From contig JAUMZP010000002.1 in the NCBI GenBank assembly GCA_030528025.1, positions 198,930 to 262,929 on the forward strand: 64,000 nucleotides of DNA, written 5' to 3'. The position numbers were made by a program, and so were the translations under genes. The notes below the pieces were generated by a model that worked only from the letters and a program-made list of their open reading frames with translations, had not been told where the DNA came from and ran no database searches. The stretch's first letter is position 1. Each line of letters opens with the position of its first letter. Of the stretch, positions 45,204 through 53,456 are shown piece after piece. The stretch is from Candidatus Saccharimonadota bacterium (GTDB lineage Bacteria; Patescibacteriota; Saccharimonadia; Saccharimonadales; Saccharimonadaceae).

Positions 45204-45899
45204 ATGGGAGATAAGATAACACTAAGGATCGAGACACGATCAATTCACGGTAAGAAAGTTCGCCAATTGCGCCGCCAGGGCATAACGCCAGCGGTGGTGT
45301 ATGGTGCTGGTATGGATGCTGCTGATGTGCAGGCACCAAGTGGTGAGGTGGCAAAGGTTGTGGCCGCAGCTGGCCGCCACACACCAATTCATTTGACAGG
45401 GGTTAAGCGGCGCATTGCACTTATCAAAAGTATCGATTATGACCCAACGCGAGTGGGCGTGATTCGCCACATTGCTCTACATGCGGTGCGCGCAGACGAG
45501 CCGGTTACGGCAGAGGTGCCAGTGCGCCTTATTGGCATGGGTGAGTCTGAAGCTGAGAAGAATGGACTAGTCGTGCTGCAGGCAATTGAGAAGGTTGAGG
45601 TGAAGGCCTTGCCGATGGACTTACCTGAAACGCTTGATGTTTCGGTGCTTGGCCTAGCCAGTGAGGGTGACCGCGTCACGGTGGGCGACATTACACTGCC
45701 TGAGGGTGTTGAACTGGTCGAGCATGACGATGGCCGTGAAGGTACTGCCGATGATGACGTGACAGTGAAGGATCTCGTCATTGCGAGTGCCTACGAGCCA
45801 AGTGCTCTTGCTGCCGCTAATGAAGCTGCCGCTGGTGCCGCCGAAAACGCGGATGCTGAAGACGTTGCAGCCGAGCAGGGTAGCGACGATAATGTATAG
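45204..45899 (+). CDS. rplY: 50S ribosomal protein L25/CTC (long form)
   Basis: The protein has 231 aa. The N-terminal 5S rRNA-binding L25 domain (HGKKVRQLRRQGITPAVVYGAG, LIKSIDYDPTRVGVIRHIALHAV) is followed by the TL5-type beta domain (VPVRLIGMGESEAEKNGLVVLQAIEKVEVKALP, LPEGVELVEHDD). An Ala/Glu/Asp-rich acidic tail of about 40 residues ends the protein. CGAAAGGAGA precedes the ATG; TATACT about 50 nt upstream gives a normal leader. Confidence 0.9.
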   Translation: MGDKITLRIETRSIHGKKVRQLRRQGITPAVVYGAGMDAADVQAPSGEVAKVVAAAGRHTPIHLTGVKRRIALIKSIDYDPTRVGVIRHIALHAVRADEPVTAEVPVRLIGMGESEAEKNGLVVLQAIEKVEVKALPMDLPETLDVSVLGLASEGDRVTVGDITLPEGVELVEHDDGREGTADDDVTVKDLVIASAYEPSALAAANEAAAGAAENADAEDVAAEQGSDDNV

Positions 45900-45948
45900 T
45901 ACCTAGTGAGTGATCCTAAGCAACACTTACAAGAGCGATTGATCATAA

Positions 45949-45978
45949 AAGAAACCAGTCATGAGAGGCTGGTTTCTT
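45949..45978. terminator. Terminator between rplY and the convergent SDR gene
   Basis: Stem AAGAAACCAG/CTGGTTTCTT with a 10-nt loop, T-rich downstream. It can serve both genes. Confidence 0.75.
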
Positions 45979-46007
45979 ATGCTATATCGGCTGTAATTAT
46001 GCAGCAG

Positions 46008-46808
46008 CTACACTGCGAGAAATCCGCCGTCCACCACAATCTCCGCCCCATTGACGTACTGGCTCATCGGCGTACCAAGCCACAGCGCAGTGCAGGCAAC
46101 GTCATCGGGCTGGCCCAGATTCTTGGCAGGGAGGCGGAGGTTATAGGTCAGGCCAGTCTTGATGATGGAGAAGTCGAGCTTCTTGAGCGCCGCAAGCCCC
46201 ATCTTCTGAGCACCTGGTGTGCTGATGCCGCCCGGCAAGATGGTATTGACCTTCCAACCACTCCGCCCAAAGTCTTTAACGAGCCCACGGCTCAGCGCGA
46301 GAACACTGGCTTTGCTCATGGCGTAGAGCGTCATGTCGTAGGTCATACCTTTGAGGGCTTCAATGGAGCTGATGTTGATGATAGTGCCTGGTGCTGTGCG
46401 GCGAGCGATCATTTCTTGACACATGGTGAGCACTGCCCGAGTGTTGATCTGCATTGTCTTGTCGAAGGTTGCCTGGTCGATATTAGCGAGCTTGACTGGC
46501 GCGAAAATACCAGCGTTGTTGATGAGAATATCTGGTGTTGGGGTGATGTCGTGCCACAGCGAGGTGACAGCGTTGTGGTCGGAGAGGTCAACAATATGCG
46601 TCGTGACGGCGGCGTCAAATTGCTCACGTAGCTCGGTAGCGGTTTGCTGCAATGCGTCGGCATCGCGATCAACAAGCTGGAGGGCAGCACCAGCCTCGGC
46701 ATAGCGCCATGCGATCGCCTTGCCAATGCCCATTGCGGCACCAGTAATGAGCACCGTCTTATTCGTCAGCTTCAGTAATTCGTGCAGGGGAGTTGGATGT
46801 GTTGTCAT
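46008..46808 (-). CDS. Short-chain dehydrogenase/reductase
   Basis: The protein has 266 aa. Classical SDR: VLITGAAMGIGKAIAWRYAEAG (TGxxxGIG cofactor site), DILINNAGIF (NNAG), INISSIEALKG (catalytic Ser), LYAMSKASV (YxxxK) and VNTILPGGISTPG. The Asp after beta2 (LVDRDAD) favours NAD over NADP. The C-terminus ends VNGAEIVVDGGF as usual. The substrate cannot be inferred. The start at 46808 is supported by TATACT 6 nt upstream. Confidence 0.9.
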   Translation of the reverse strand: MTTHPTPLHELLKLTNKTVLITGAAMGIGKAIAWRYAEAGAALQLVDRDADALQQTATELREQFDAAVTTHIVDLSDHNAVTSLWHDITPTPDILINNAGIFAPVKLANIDQATFDKTMQINTRAVLTMCQEMIARRTAPGTIINISSIEALKGMTYDMTLYAMSKASVLALSRGLVKDFGRSGWKVNTILPGGISTPGAQKMGLAALKKLDFSIIKTGLTYNLRLPAKNLGQPDDVACTALWLGTPMSQYVNGAEIVVDGGFLAV

Positions 46809-47015
46809 GTCATTAGTATAGCATAACCAATATGAATCGGGTGTAGTATCTATTGCAAGAGTTTCATACCTTAGGCTTTGAAGCCCTATGTTAGCAGTAT
46901 ACGAGTTGATATTTCTTTGAGCAGATTGGCTTCTTGAAACGAACACTGGAAGCAGAGGGCGCTCGCACTGAGCAGATAGGGTTTGGAAAATAATTGAAGA
47001 AAAGCATTGTCTTTT

Positions 47016-47036
47016 TATTGTAAATGAATTACAATA
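47016..47036. promoter_or_regulatory. Inverted-repeat operator over the promoter of the second Fur-family gene
   Basis: TATTGTAA, 5 nt (ATGAA), TTACAATA. It is the same pattern as at 33063-33085 (consensus TATTGYAA-N5-TTRCAATA). TACAAT (47030-47035) inside the right arm is the -10 element, 6 nt before the ATG at 47042, so binding would block polymerase directly: autorepression is expected. Confidence 0.75.
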
Positions 47037-47041
47037 GCTGC

Positions 47042-47443
47042 ATGGAGCAATCAGTACGACGCCGAACGACGAAATATACCGATCGAGTGATCGCGATTCT
47101 TCGCCAGCTACAGCATGCCACCAACGCCGAGATTGCGGCCGCACTACGCCACGATTACCCCCGTGTCAGCGCGACCACAGTACACCGTATTACCCAGCGG
47201 TTGCAGGCAGATGGGGTAATTGGCCTTGCACCAGCAACGGCGCACGGCTGCCTGCGCTACGATAGCAATCCTGCGCCGCATGACCACTTTGTCTGCAGCT
47301 CCTGCGACGGCCTGCACGATATCACCATCGCGCCAGCGCTGCGGCGTGAACTTGCGCGGCAGGTAGCAGACTGCCTCGTCGATGGGCCGCTCATCATTAC
47401 TGGCACATGCCACCCCTGTCATCACGATAATCATAATTCATAA
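47042..47443 (+). CDS. Fur-family repressor (second paralogue)
   Basis: The protein has 133 aa from ATG 47042. The ATG 18 nt upstream lies inside the operator and before the expected transcript start, so I reject it. Winged helix: RVIAILRQLQHATNAEIAAALRHDYPRVSATTVHRITQRLQADGVI. Metal-binding features are PHDHFVCSSCDGLHDI and GTCHPCHHDNHN, with two CxxC pairs. Fur, Zur and PerR cannot be separated by eye; the thioredoxin gene directly downstream suggests a peroxide- or redox-linked role (PerR-like, inference). Confidence 0.85.
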   Translation: MEQSVRRRTTKYTDRVIAILRQLQHATNAEIAAALRHDYPRVSATTVHRITQRLQADGVIGLAPATAHGCLRYDSNPAPHDHFVCSSCDGLHDITIAPALRRELARQVADCLVDGPLIITGTCHPCHHDNHNS

Positions 47444-47454
47444 GGAGAAAAATC

Positions 47455-47784
47455 ATGGCACTATACAATACCACTACCAAGCAAGAATTTGAGGAGCATG
47501 CTCTTCAGAGTGAGCGGCCAGTGCTGGTCGACTTTTGGGCACCGTGGTGCCCACCGTGCCGCGCAATGGCACCACTGCTTGAGCAGATTGCTGAAGAGAC
47601 GGAGTTCGATGTCGTCAAGGTCGATACCGAAGCAAGCCAAGACAATGCAGCGCTTGCCTTGCAGCACCAAGTGCAAAGTATCCCTAACATGAAGATATTC
47701 AAGAGCGGTGCTGTAGTGGCAGAACTGGTCGGCATGAAGCCAAAGCAAGTACTGATCGACGCTCTGCAGCAAGCAGACGCCTAA
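47455..47784 (+). CDS. Thioredoxin with CPPC active site
   Basis: The protein has 109 aa. Thioredoxin fold: PVLVDFWAPWCPPCRAMAPLLEQIAEE, the cis-Pro loop SIPNMKIFKSG, and the C-terminal helix. The redox motif is CPPC, not the usual CGPC, which alters redox potential in studied proteins. AAGGAG precedes the ATG, 11 nt after the Fur-family gene, so the two form one operon under the operator at 47016-47036. Confidence 0.92.
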   Translation: MALYNTTTKQEFEEHALQSERPVLVDFWAPWCPPCRAMAPLLEQIAEETEFDVVKVDTEASQDNAALALQHQVQSIPNMKIFKSGAVVAELVGMKPKQVLIDALQQADA

Positions 47785-47810
47785 TCACTTTACTGGCAGA
47801 TTTCCTCCTC

Positions 47811-47840
47811 AGGACCGGCACAGATGTGTTGGTCCTTTTA
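47811..47840 (+). terminator. Terminator after the thioredoxin gene
   Basis: AGGACC/GGTCCT outer stem with an inner CACA/TGTG stem, followed by TTTTA. Confidence 0.7.
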
Positions 47841-47991
47841 TTATGGAGTATCATTGCTTTCGCTAGCGAAAAGTGAAGTGAACTGATAGTGTGCAATGAG
47901 ATGGGGTTTTAGTATAGTAATAAATGAGCGCTAGGCAACAACGGAGTGCACGCATTGTATGACCTACTTAGATATAGAGTATAATGACAGT

Positions 47992-48542
47992 ATGCGTCAA
48001 TAAAAAATACTCCTACCAATCTGTCAAGCGGGCGATCCGGTGCTGCGTGAGAAAGCGAGGCATGTGAGCCGCGAAGAAATCACCACACCAGCAGTGCAGC
48101 AGCTTATTGCAAATATTAAGCACGCCGTGGCGGAGAGAGATTATGGGGTTGGGCTGGCTGCACCCCCCAAGTGGGGCAGGCCTTGGCACTGAGCGTGATT
48201 GCTATCAAGCCGACGCCAAACCGCCCAGACCGCGAACCATTTGAGCAAGTTATTATCAATCCATCATACACCGGCATTGGCCAGACAACGGGCATGTGAG
48301 GGGGTTGTGTCAGTGGTGATGAGGGGCGGCTTTTTGCGCAGGCGCAGCGCTACCAACAGATCAATGCTCAGTGGGATGATGAGTGGGGTGAGCATCATAC
48401 TGCGGTACTGGATGGCTTTGTTGCTCATGTCTTTCAACACGAGGCTGACCACTGTCAAGGCGTACTTTTCTTTGACAGGGTGGCAGATACGACAACCTAC
48501 ATGACAGCAGCAGAGTATCGCAAGCGCGTCGTGCAACGGTAA
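47992..48542 (+). pseudogene. def: Peptide deformylase pseudogene
   Basis: The deformylase order is clear when frames are joined: ILLPICQAGDPVLREKARHVS, YGVGLAAP/QVGQALALSVI (motif 1 GxGLAAPQ), GGCVSG (motif 2, normally EGCLS) and FQHEADHCQGVLFFDR (motif 3 HExDH). Lesions: TAA as the fourth codon, a shift in a run of six C (48165-48170) inside motif 1, TGA right before motif 2, and Glu to Gly in EGC. The TATAAT promoter 6 nt before the ATG is intact. Four lesions rule out simple sequencing error; a functional copy should exist elsewhere if formylated starts are used. Confidence 0.85.
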
Positions 48543-48575
48543 GTTGCATTTAAGATTCACTCACTTCTCTCAAGA

Positions 48576-49778
48576 TCAGTGATTATTCGCCAAAAACGAT
48601 TGCTTAACTTGCTGGTAGGCGTCGCGGAACGGCACACCTTTTTCCACTAATTCATTGATTTTGGCAACAGTATAGAGCTCATCGGTCATCGCCTCAGCCA
48701 ATCGGTCAGTGTTAGCTTCTAGCTCGCTCACGCAGAGTGCCAAGACCTCTAGCGTATTGAGGGCCGAAGTGAAGGCGTCCATGGTGATCTTTTTGGTGAG
48801 TTGTAAGTCGCGGTGATAACCGCTGCCAGCACCTGTCGAAATAGCTTGGAGTTGCAAGGCGTAGTTTGGATAGGCGTGAGCAGTGGCACGCATGATCTCG
48901 AAGACGTCATAGTTACGCTTGTGCGGCATGATGGACGATCCCGTGGTCATGGTGACGGGCAATTTGAAATAGTTAAACTCCTGCGAGGTAAATAGCAACA
49001 TGTCTTCAGCAAATTTGCCAGCAAAGACCATGATTGGGTTGAGCGCCTGCACGGCAATCAGTTCAAAAACGCCACGCGACAGGCCACAGTATATGGGGTT
49101 TTCCTGCACTTTGGCGAAGCCTAGTTCGCTCGTTGTCATCTGGCGGTCAAGTGGTAGGGTAACGCCAAAACCGGCAGCACTACCGAGCGGGTTTTGGTCG
49201 ATGGCGGCAATGCTGTGTGCGACCAATTGCTGGAGGTCATGAAACGCATCGTGATATGAGCCAAGCCACATACCGACGGTAGTAGGCATAGCCTTTTGGG
49301 TGTGGGTGTAGCCAGGCATTTCGGTCTGGCCAATGGCAGCAATTTTGCCAGCATAGGCCTGGGCGACTGCATTCAGCTTGTCCGCTACTGCTTCAAGTTC
49401 CGTTTTGATGAATAGCCGCATCATCACCAAGGCTTGGTCGTTGCGGCTTCGGCCAGTGTGAACCTTTTTGCCAATTGGTCCGAGTTTTTCTGTTAGATAT
49501 AGCTCAATGGCGGTGTGGCCGTCTTCGTGTTCGCTGGTGAGGGTGAAGTCGCCAGTTTTCCATTCGTTGAATAGCTCGTCCAAGGCTGCTGCCAATTGTT
49601 GATATTCATCGCTAGTCAGCACGCCAATTTTTTCTAGCATGTGAGCGTGCGCTTTGGTGGCGGTAATGTCGTGACCGAGTAAGTACTGGTCCAATACCTG
49701 ATCATCACCAATGGTGTATGCCTCGACCAATGGGTGGAGTGAGCCAGTTGCGGTTGATTGCCATAGTTTATTTGCCAT
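48576..49778 (-). CDS. argH: Argininosuccinate lyase
   Basis: The protein has 400 aa, while the family norm is about 460. It splits argininosuccinate into arginine and fumarate. Conserved: HEDGHTAIELYLTEKLG, VHTGRSRNDQ, PGYTHTQKAMPTT, DQNPLGSAAGFG and the mobile signature loop TGSSIMPHKRNYDVFE with the catalytic Ser (usually SSIMPQKKNPD). The C-terminal domain is shortened. It overlaps argG by 11 nt. Confidence 0.93.
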   Translation of the reverse strand: MANKLWQSTATGSLHPLVEAYTIGDDQVLDQYLLGHDITATKAHAHMLEKIGVLTSDEYQQLAAALDELFNEWKTGDFTLTSEHEDGHTAIELYLTEKLGPIGKKVHTGRSRNDQALVMMRLFIKTELEAVADKLNAVAQAYAGKIAAIGQTEMPGYTHTQKAMPTTVGMWLGSYHDAFHDLQQLVAHSIAAIDQNPLGSAAGFGVTLPLDRQMTTSELGFAKVQENPIYCGLSRGVFELIAVQALNPIMVFAGKFAEDMLLFTSQEFNYFKLPVTMTTGSSIMPHKRNYDVFEIMRATAHAYPNYALQLQAISTGAGSGYHRDLQLTKKITMDAFTSALNTLEVLALCVSELEANTDRLAEAMTDELYTVAKINELVEKGVPFRDAYQQVKQSFLANNH

Positions 49779-51030
49779 ATGAGTATGCTCCTTCAGCTGT
49801 TCGCTGACTTAATGAATATAATTCAATGAATCCGGCGGACGAATTCTGGTTGAATGCGTCGTTGGAATCAAAGGTTGCAAGATTGATATCAAACAACGAA
49901 TGTGGTGAGTCCACACTGACGACGGTGATGGTACCTTTGTATAGGCGGACCGTCACTGTGCCGGTGACTTTTTGATTCTGGTCATCAATATAGGCATTGA
50001 TGTGATGGACGGCTGGCTCGTACCACTGAGCTGCGTAGGTGAGGTAGGCCCATTTTTTGTCCATTTCGGCTTTGAGCTCATTTTCAACACGGGTCGAGAC
50101 CAATTGTTCAAGCTTTTGATGGGCAGCAATCAAGATGGCAGCACCAGGGTTTTCGTAGACACCACGCACCTTCAGCCCAACCAGCCGATCTTCAATAAGA
50201 GTTGATACGCCGACGCCGTGTTTGCGGCCGAGCTGGTTGCAGTGCTGAATGAGTGCCTGAAGTGAAAAGTGACGATTATCGACAGCAACAGGCACACCTT
50301 TGATGAATTCAATGGTGATATCTTCGGCTTCGTCTGGTGTGTATTTGATGGTTGAGCACCAATTAAGAATGGCATGATAATTTGGTTTGAGTGATGGTGA
50401 TTCAATTTCGCCGCCTTCGCTGGTGATGCCCCACATATTTTCATCGGTCGAGTAGGGCGATTCCTGGGTGTGTGGTACGGGGATGTTGTGTTTCTTGGCA
50501 TAGGCAAGTTCTTCCTCTCGGCCCATACTCCACTCACGTACCGGTGCTAAGATCTTGAGGTTAGGGTTGAGCGTGGTGATGTAAGTTTCGAAGCGAACTT
50601 GGTCGTTTCCTTTACCGGTGGCACCATGTGCGATGACTGTGCAGTTGTACTTTTCGGCATATTCGACGGCTAATTGCGAGATAATGATGCGCCCCAGTGG
50701 CGTGCAGAGGGCATAGCCACCTTGATAATCAGCATTGGCTTTGATTGCCAGTGATAGTAGCTCATCGGCGAAGCGGTCGCGGGCGTCAACCGTGATGGTT
50801 TCTATAGCGCCGAGCGTTTTGGCCTTTTCGGCGATGGCGTCGAGATCGTCAACAGTCTGGCCAATATTAACCGTGAGGGTGATGACGCTGCAGTTATATT
50901 TTTCTTGGAGCCACTTAAGCATGACGGATGTGTCGAGGCCTCCTGAATAGAGTAAGAGGCACGTGTCAAACTCGCCATTTGTCGCCTCGTGGCTGGCAAC
51001 TTTAGTGTAGTGAGGTGTGTCGTGATTCAT
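49768..51030 (-). CDS. argG: Argininosuccinate synthase
   Basis: The protein has 420 aa. It joins citrulline and aspartate using ATP. LLLYSGGLDTSVMLKWL is the PP-loop; also AHGATGKGNDQVRFE, REWSMGREEELAYAKKHNIPVP, YSTDENMWGITSEGGEIE and GVGVSTLIEDRLVGLKVRGVYE. Length is normal. AGGAAGG precedes the start. Only the last two steps of arginine synthesis are here, so citrulline must come from elsewhere. Expression is controlled by the attenuator between 51051 and 51169. Confidence 0.95.
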   Translation of the reverse strand: MNHDTPHYTKVASHEATNGEFDTCLLLYSGGLDTSVMLKWLQEKYNCSVITLTVNIGQTVDDLDAIAEKAKTLGAIETITVDARDRFADELLSLAIKANADYQGGYALCTPLGRIIISQLAVEYAEKYNCTVIAHGATGKGNDQVRFETYITTLNPNLKILAPVREWSMGREEELAYAKKHNIPVPHTQESPYSTDENMWGITSEGGEIESPSLKPNYHAILNWCSTIKYTPDEAEDITIEFIKGVPVAVDNRHFSLQALIQHCNQLGRKHGVGVSTLIEDRLVGLKVRGVYENPGAAILIAAHQKLEQLVSTRVENELKAEMDKKWAYLTYAAQWYEPAVHHINAYIDDQNQKVTGTVTVRLYKGTITVVSVDSPHSLFDINLATFDSNDAFNQNSSAGFIELYSLSQRTAEGAYSYGK

Positions 51031-51050
51031 ATCCTTCCTTTCTATAATAA

Positions 51051-51081
51051 TTAAAAAGAGCCGCTCGGATGAGGGCTCTTT
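51051..51081 (-). terminator. Attenuator terminator upstream of argG
   Basis: On the minus strand AAAGAGCC and GGCTCTTT form an 8-bp stem whose 11-nt loop contains a further CTC/GAG pair, followed by a run of U. It lies between the Arg-rich leader peptide and the argG ribosome-binding site, so it must be read through for argGH expression. Its 5' arm (AGCCCTC) is perfectly complementary to GAGGGCT at the end of the leader ORF. Confidence 0.88.
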
Positions 51082-51106
51082 CGTTGGTTTTATACTATAC
51101 GACTAA

Positions 51107-51169
51107 TTAGCCCTCTGAATCAGAGCGGCGACGACGAGCAACGATAACGATGTTGTGTCGATATGTCAT
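51107..51169 (-). CDS. Arginine leader peptide of the argGH attenuator
   Basis: A 20-codon ORF, MTYRHNIVIVARRRRSDSEG, with four consecutive Arg codons (CGT CGT CGC CGC) and a fifth Arg near its start. TATGGT (51181-51176) stands 6 nt before its ATG and TTGTGA (51205-51200) is a plausible -35, so the peptide starts at the 5' end of the mRNA. Just after the Arg codons, CTCTGA/TCAGAG forms a small hairpin (segments 1:2); GAGGGCT in segment 2 can pair with AGCCCTC in the terminator arm (2:3). Ribosome stalling on Arg codons would cover segment 1 and favour 2:3, preventing termination. Confidence 0.88.
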   Translation of the reverse strand: MTYRHNIVIVARRRRSDSEG

Positions 51170-51311
51170 ACTAACACCATAGCACACCGCGCATATTTTT
51201 CACAATACTTTTCATATAAAATTGCGGTGCGCTACAATAGTCATATACATTGGTATGACGAGGGGATAAAATTGTGCAGCAATATAACAAAGAAGCGCCT
51301 AGTATGGACGT

Positions 51312-51974
51312 ATGAGTGGACGAGCAGTGAATATTCTCCTCGTTGAAGACGAACCAACCCTCCGAGCTGGTACAAAGCAGTTCCTCGCGCAGCGCGGCTT
51401 TACGGTGATAGTAGCATCCAGCGGCGAGGAGACGCTGGAGAGATTTGCCGAGGCGGACGCTATCATCCTCGATATTATGCTGCCAGGGATGAGCGGGATC
51501 GAGGTGCTGCACAAATTCGCCAGACGAGCGACGTGCCGGTACTCATGCTGACGGCACTACATGATGAGCCGACACAGATCGCTAGTTTTGACGAGCTGGC
51601 GGATGACTATATGAGTAAGCCATTTTCGCTCGTGATTTTGGAAAAGCGAATTAAGGCGCTGCTGCGCCGCCAGCAACCCACCGTAACCTTATGGCGGCGC
51701 GGCCTGGCCTCGGTGGATTTTGCCGCCTATCAAGGGTTTTATGATAATACTGACGCGCACCTCAAGCCTAAGGAAGTACAGCTCCTCAAGCTGCTGGTGG
51801 ATAATCCAAATATAGTCTGGAGCCGGCAGGCTATTATCGACCGGCTGTGGCGCGATGACGAGGTGCCGTTCGACCGGGTGATCGATGTCTACATCAAAAA
51901 ACCTGCGCAAGAAATTGCACCTCGACTGCATTATCAAGGTGAAGGGAGTGGGCTATCGCTATGAAGCGGCTTAA
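51312..51974 (+). pseudogene. OmpR-type response regulator, two frameshifts
   Basis: The receiver domain starts normally (VNILLVEDEPTLRAGTKQFLAQRGF, phosphoacceptor in AIILDIMLPGMSG), then loses a base near 51515-51530 and resumes in another frame (VPVLMLTALHDE, DDYMSKPFSLVILEKRIKALLRR). The winged-helix output domain follows (LKPKEVQLLKLLVDNPNIVWSRQAIIDRLW, FDRVIDVYIK). A second shift in an A6 run (51896-51901) scrambles the last 25 residues; in the other frame the correct end NLRKKLHL...VKGVGYRYEAA appears and stops at 51974, overlapping the kinase start. Both shifts are single-base. Confidence 0.85.
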
Positions 51975-53346
51975 ATTATTTCCCAAAACGTTTTTGGTAT
52001 CGATCGGCCTATTCGCGGCGTTGATCATCCTGGTGCATGCGCTGGTCTACACCTTGATGCCGCAATTTTATCTGCAGCAAAAAGAGCGCGAGGCGGCTGA
52101 TAATCTCACGGTGCTGACGACCAAGCTGCACGGTAAATCTACCGAGGGGATGAGTCGCCTGAGCCAAGAGTTTGCTACCATGAATAACGTTAATATCACA
52201 CTAACGATCAATGGGCACGACCAATATTTTCAGGGCTTTGAGTCGATCAATATCGTGACGGATAGCGGCAAACCGGTCGACACCAGCGTAGTAAAAATTG
52301 CTGATGGCCAGACGGTCGATCCGCGCTCGGTGATTTTGCAGCAGGGTAGTGTGACGGATAAACAGGGATGAGCGATCGCAGTCAAGCTACTGGCTGACGT
52401 AGCGCCTGTCACTCAGGCCAAACTCGCCACGCTGCACGTATTGCCCTATACCATGCTTGGCTCGCTACTGGTAGCACTGTTGTTTTCGTACATCTGCAGC
52501 CGCTTTGTGACACGGCTGATTCGCCAGATGGCCGCGGTGGCGACGACCATGCAGCGGCTGGAAAAGGACGCGCACTATCCAGTACGGAGCAGTGATGAAA
52601 TCGGCGTGCTGGGGCGAAATATTAATGAGCTCTATCAAAATCTGTGGCAAACAATACGCTCGCTAGAACATGAAAATAAACGGATCACCCAGCTAGAAAA
52701 GGAAAAAATCGCTTTCCTGCGCGCAGCCTCGCATGAGCTAAAAACGCCACTAGCGGCCCTCAGGATTATGCTTGAGAATATGCAACTCAACATCGGCGAA
52801 TATAAAAATCGTGACCAGTACCTGGCGGAATCGGTGGTGCAGGTTGACCGTGTGGCGGCAATGGTGAATGACGTTTTGCGCTCTGGCAGCGCGGCCGAGC
52901 AGGCTTTGCACCAAGAGGAGCGGCTGACGGTCGATACGATGATTGCCGAGGTGGTTGACGATTATACGCTGCTGGCGAAAACGCGCGGCATGACGTTCGC
53001 GGTTAACACGCAGCCTACGACCATTTACGCAAACCGTGACATGATGCACTACGTTATCTCGAACTCGGTATCAAATGCGGTACGCCACGGTGACGCTAGG
53101 AGTGTGATAAAAATTACTTGTGACCAGCATGAACTAGCTATTGAAAACGCCTGCCAGCCACTTACCAAGTAGCAGCTCCAGTACATCTTCGATCCGTTTT
53201 ATCGCACGTCTGGTAGCGCGAAGCAGCACGCTGACAGTAGCGGCATCGGCCTCTACACCGTAAAGATGCTACTCGACGCCAAGGGTCTAGACTACGACTT
53301 CACGCTGCACGGGCAGGGTATGCGGTTTGTGGTCACATTATCCTAG
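51961..53346 (+). pseudogene. VanS/BceS-like sensor histidine kinase, two in-frame stops
   Basis: One continuous frame of 461 codons holds TGA at 52369-52371 (KQG*AIAVKLL) and TAG at 53170-53172 (CQPLTK*QLQYIFDPFY). Domains: membrane helix 1 (FLVSIGLFAALIILVHALVY), an outer sensor of about 120 residues, helix 2 (MLGSLLVALLFSYI), HAMP, the dimerisation box LRAASHELKTPLAALR with the phosphorylated His, and an ATPase domain with ISNSVSNAVRHGD (N box), DPFYRTS (F box) and SSGIGLYTVKML (G box). Without readthrough the sensor and the ATP-binding end are lost. Paired with the broken regulator upstream. Confidence 0.85.
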
Positions 53347-53456
53347 GGTATAGATACACTTTGTGAGTGTGTCCGCACAAATTGCCGGCAGTTACCTGAA
53401 CGGTAAGTGCTATAATTTAGATAACTATTAGTAATATGTAACGGATAATAAAAATC

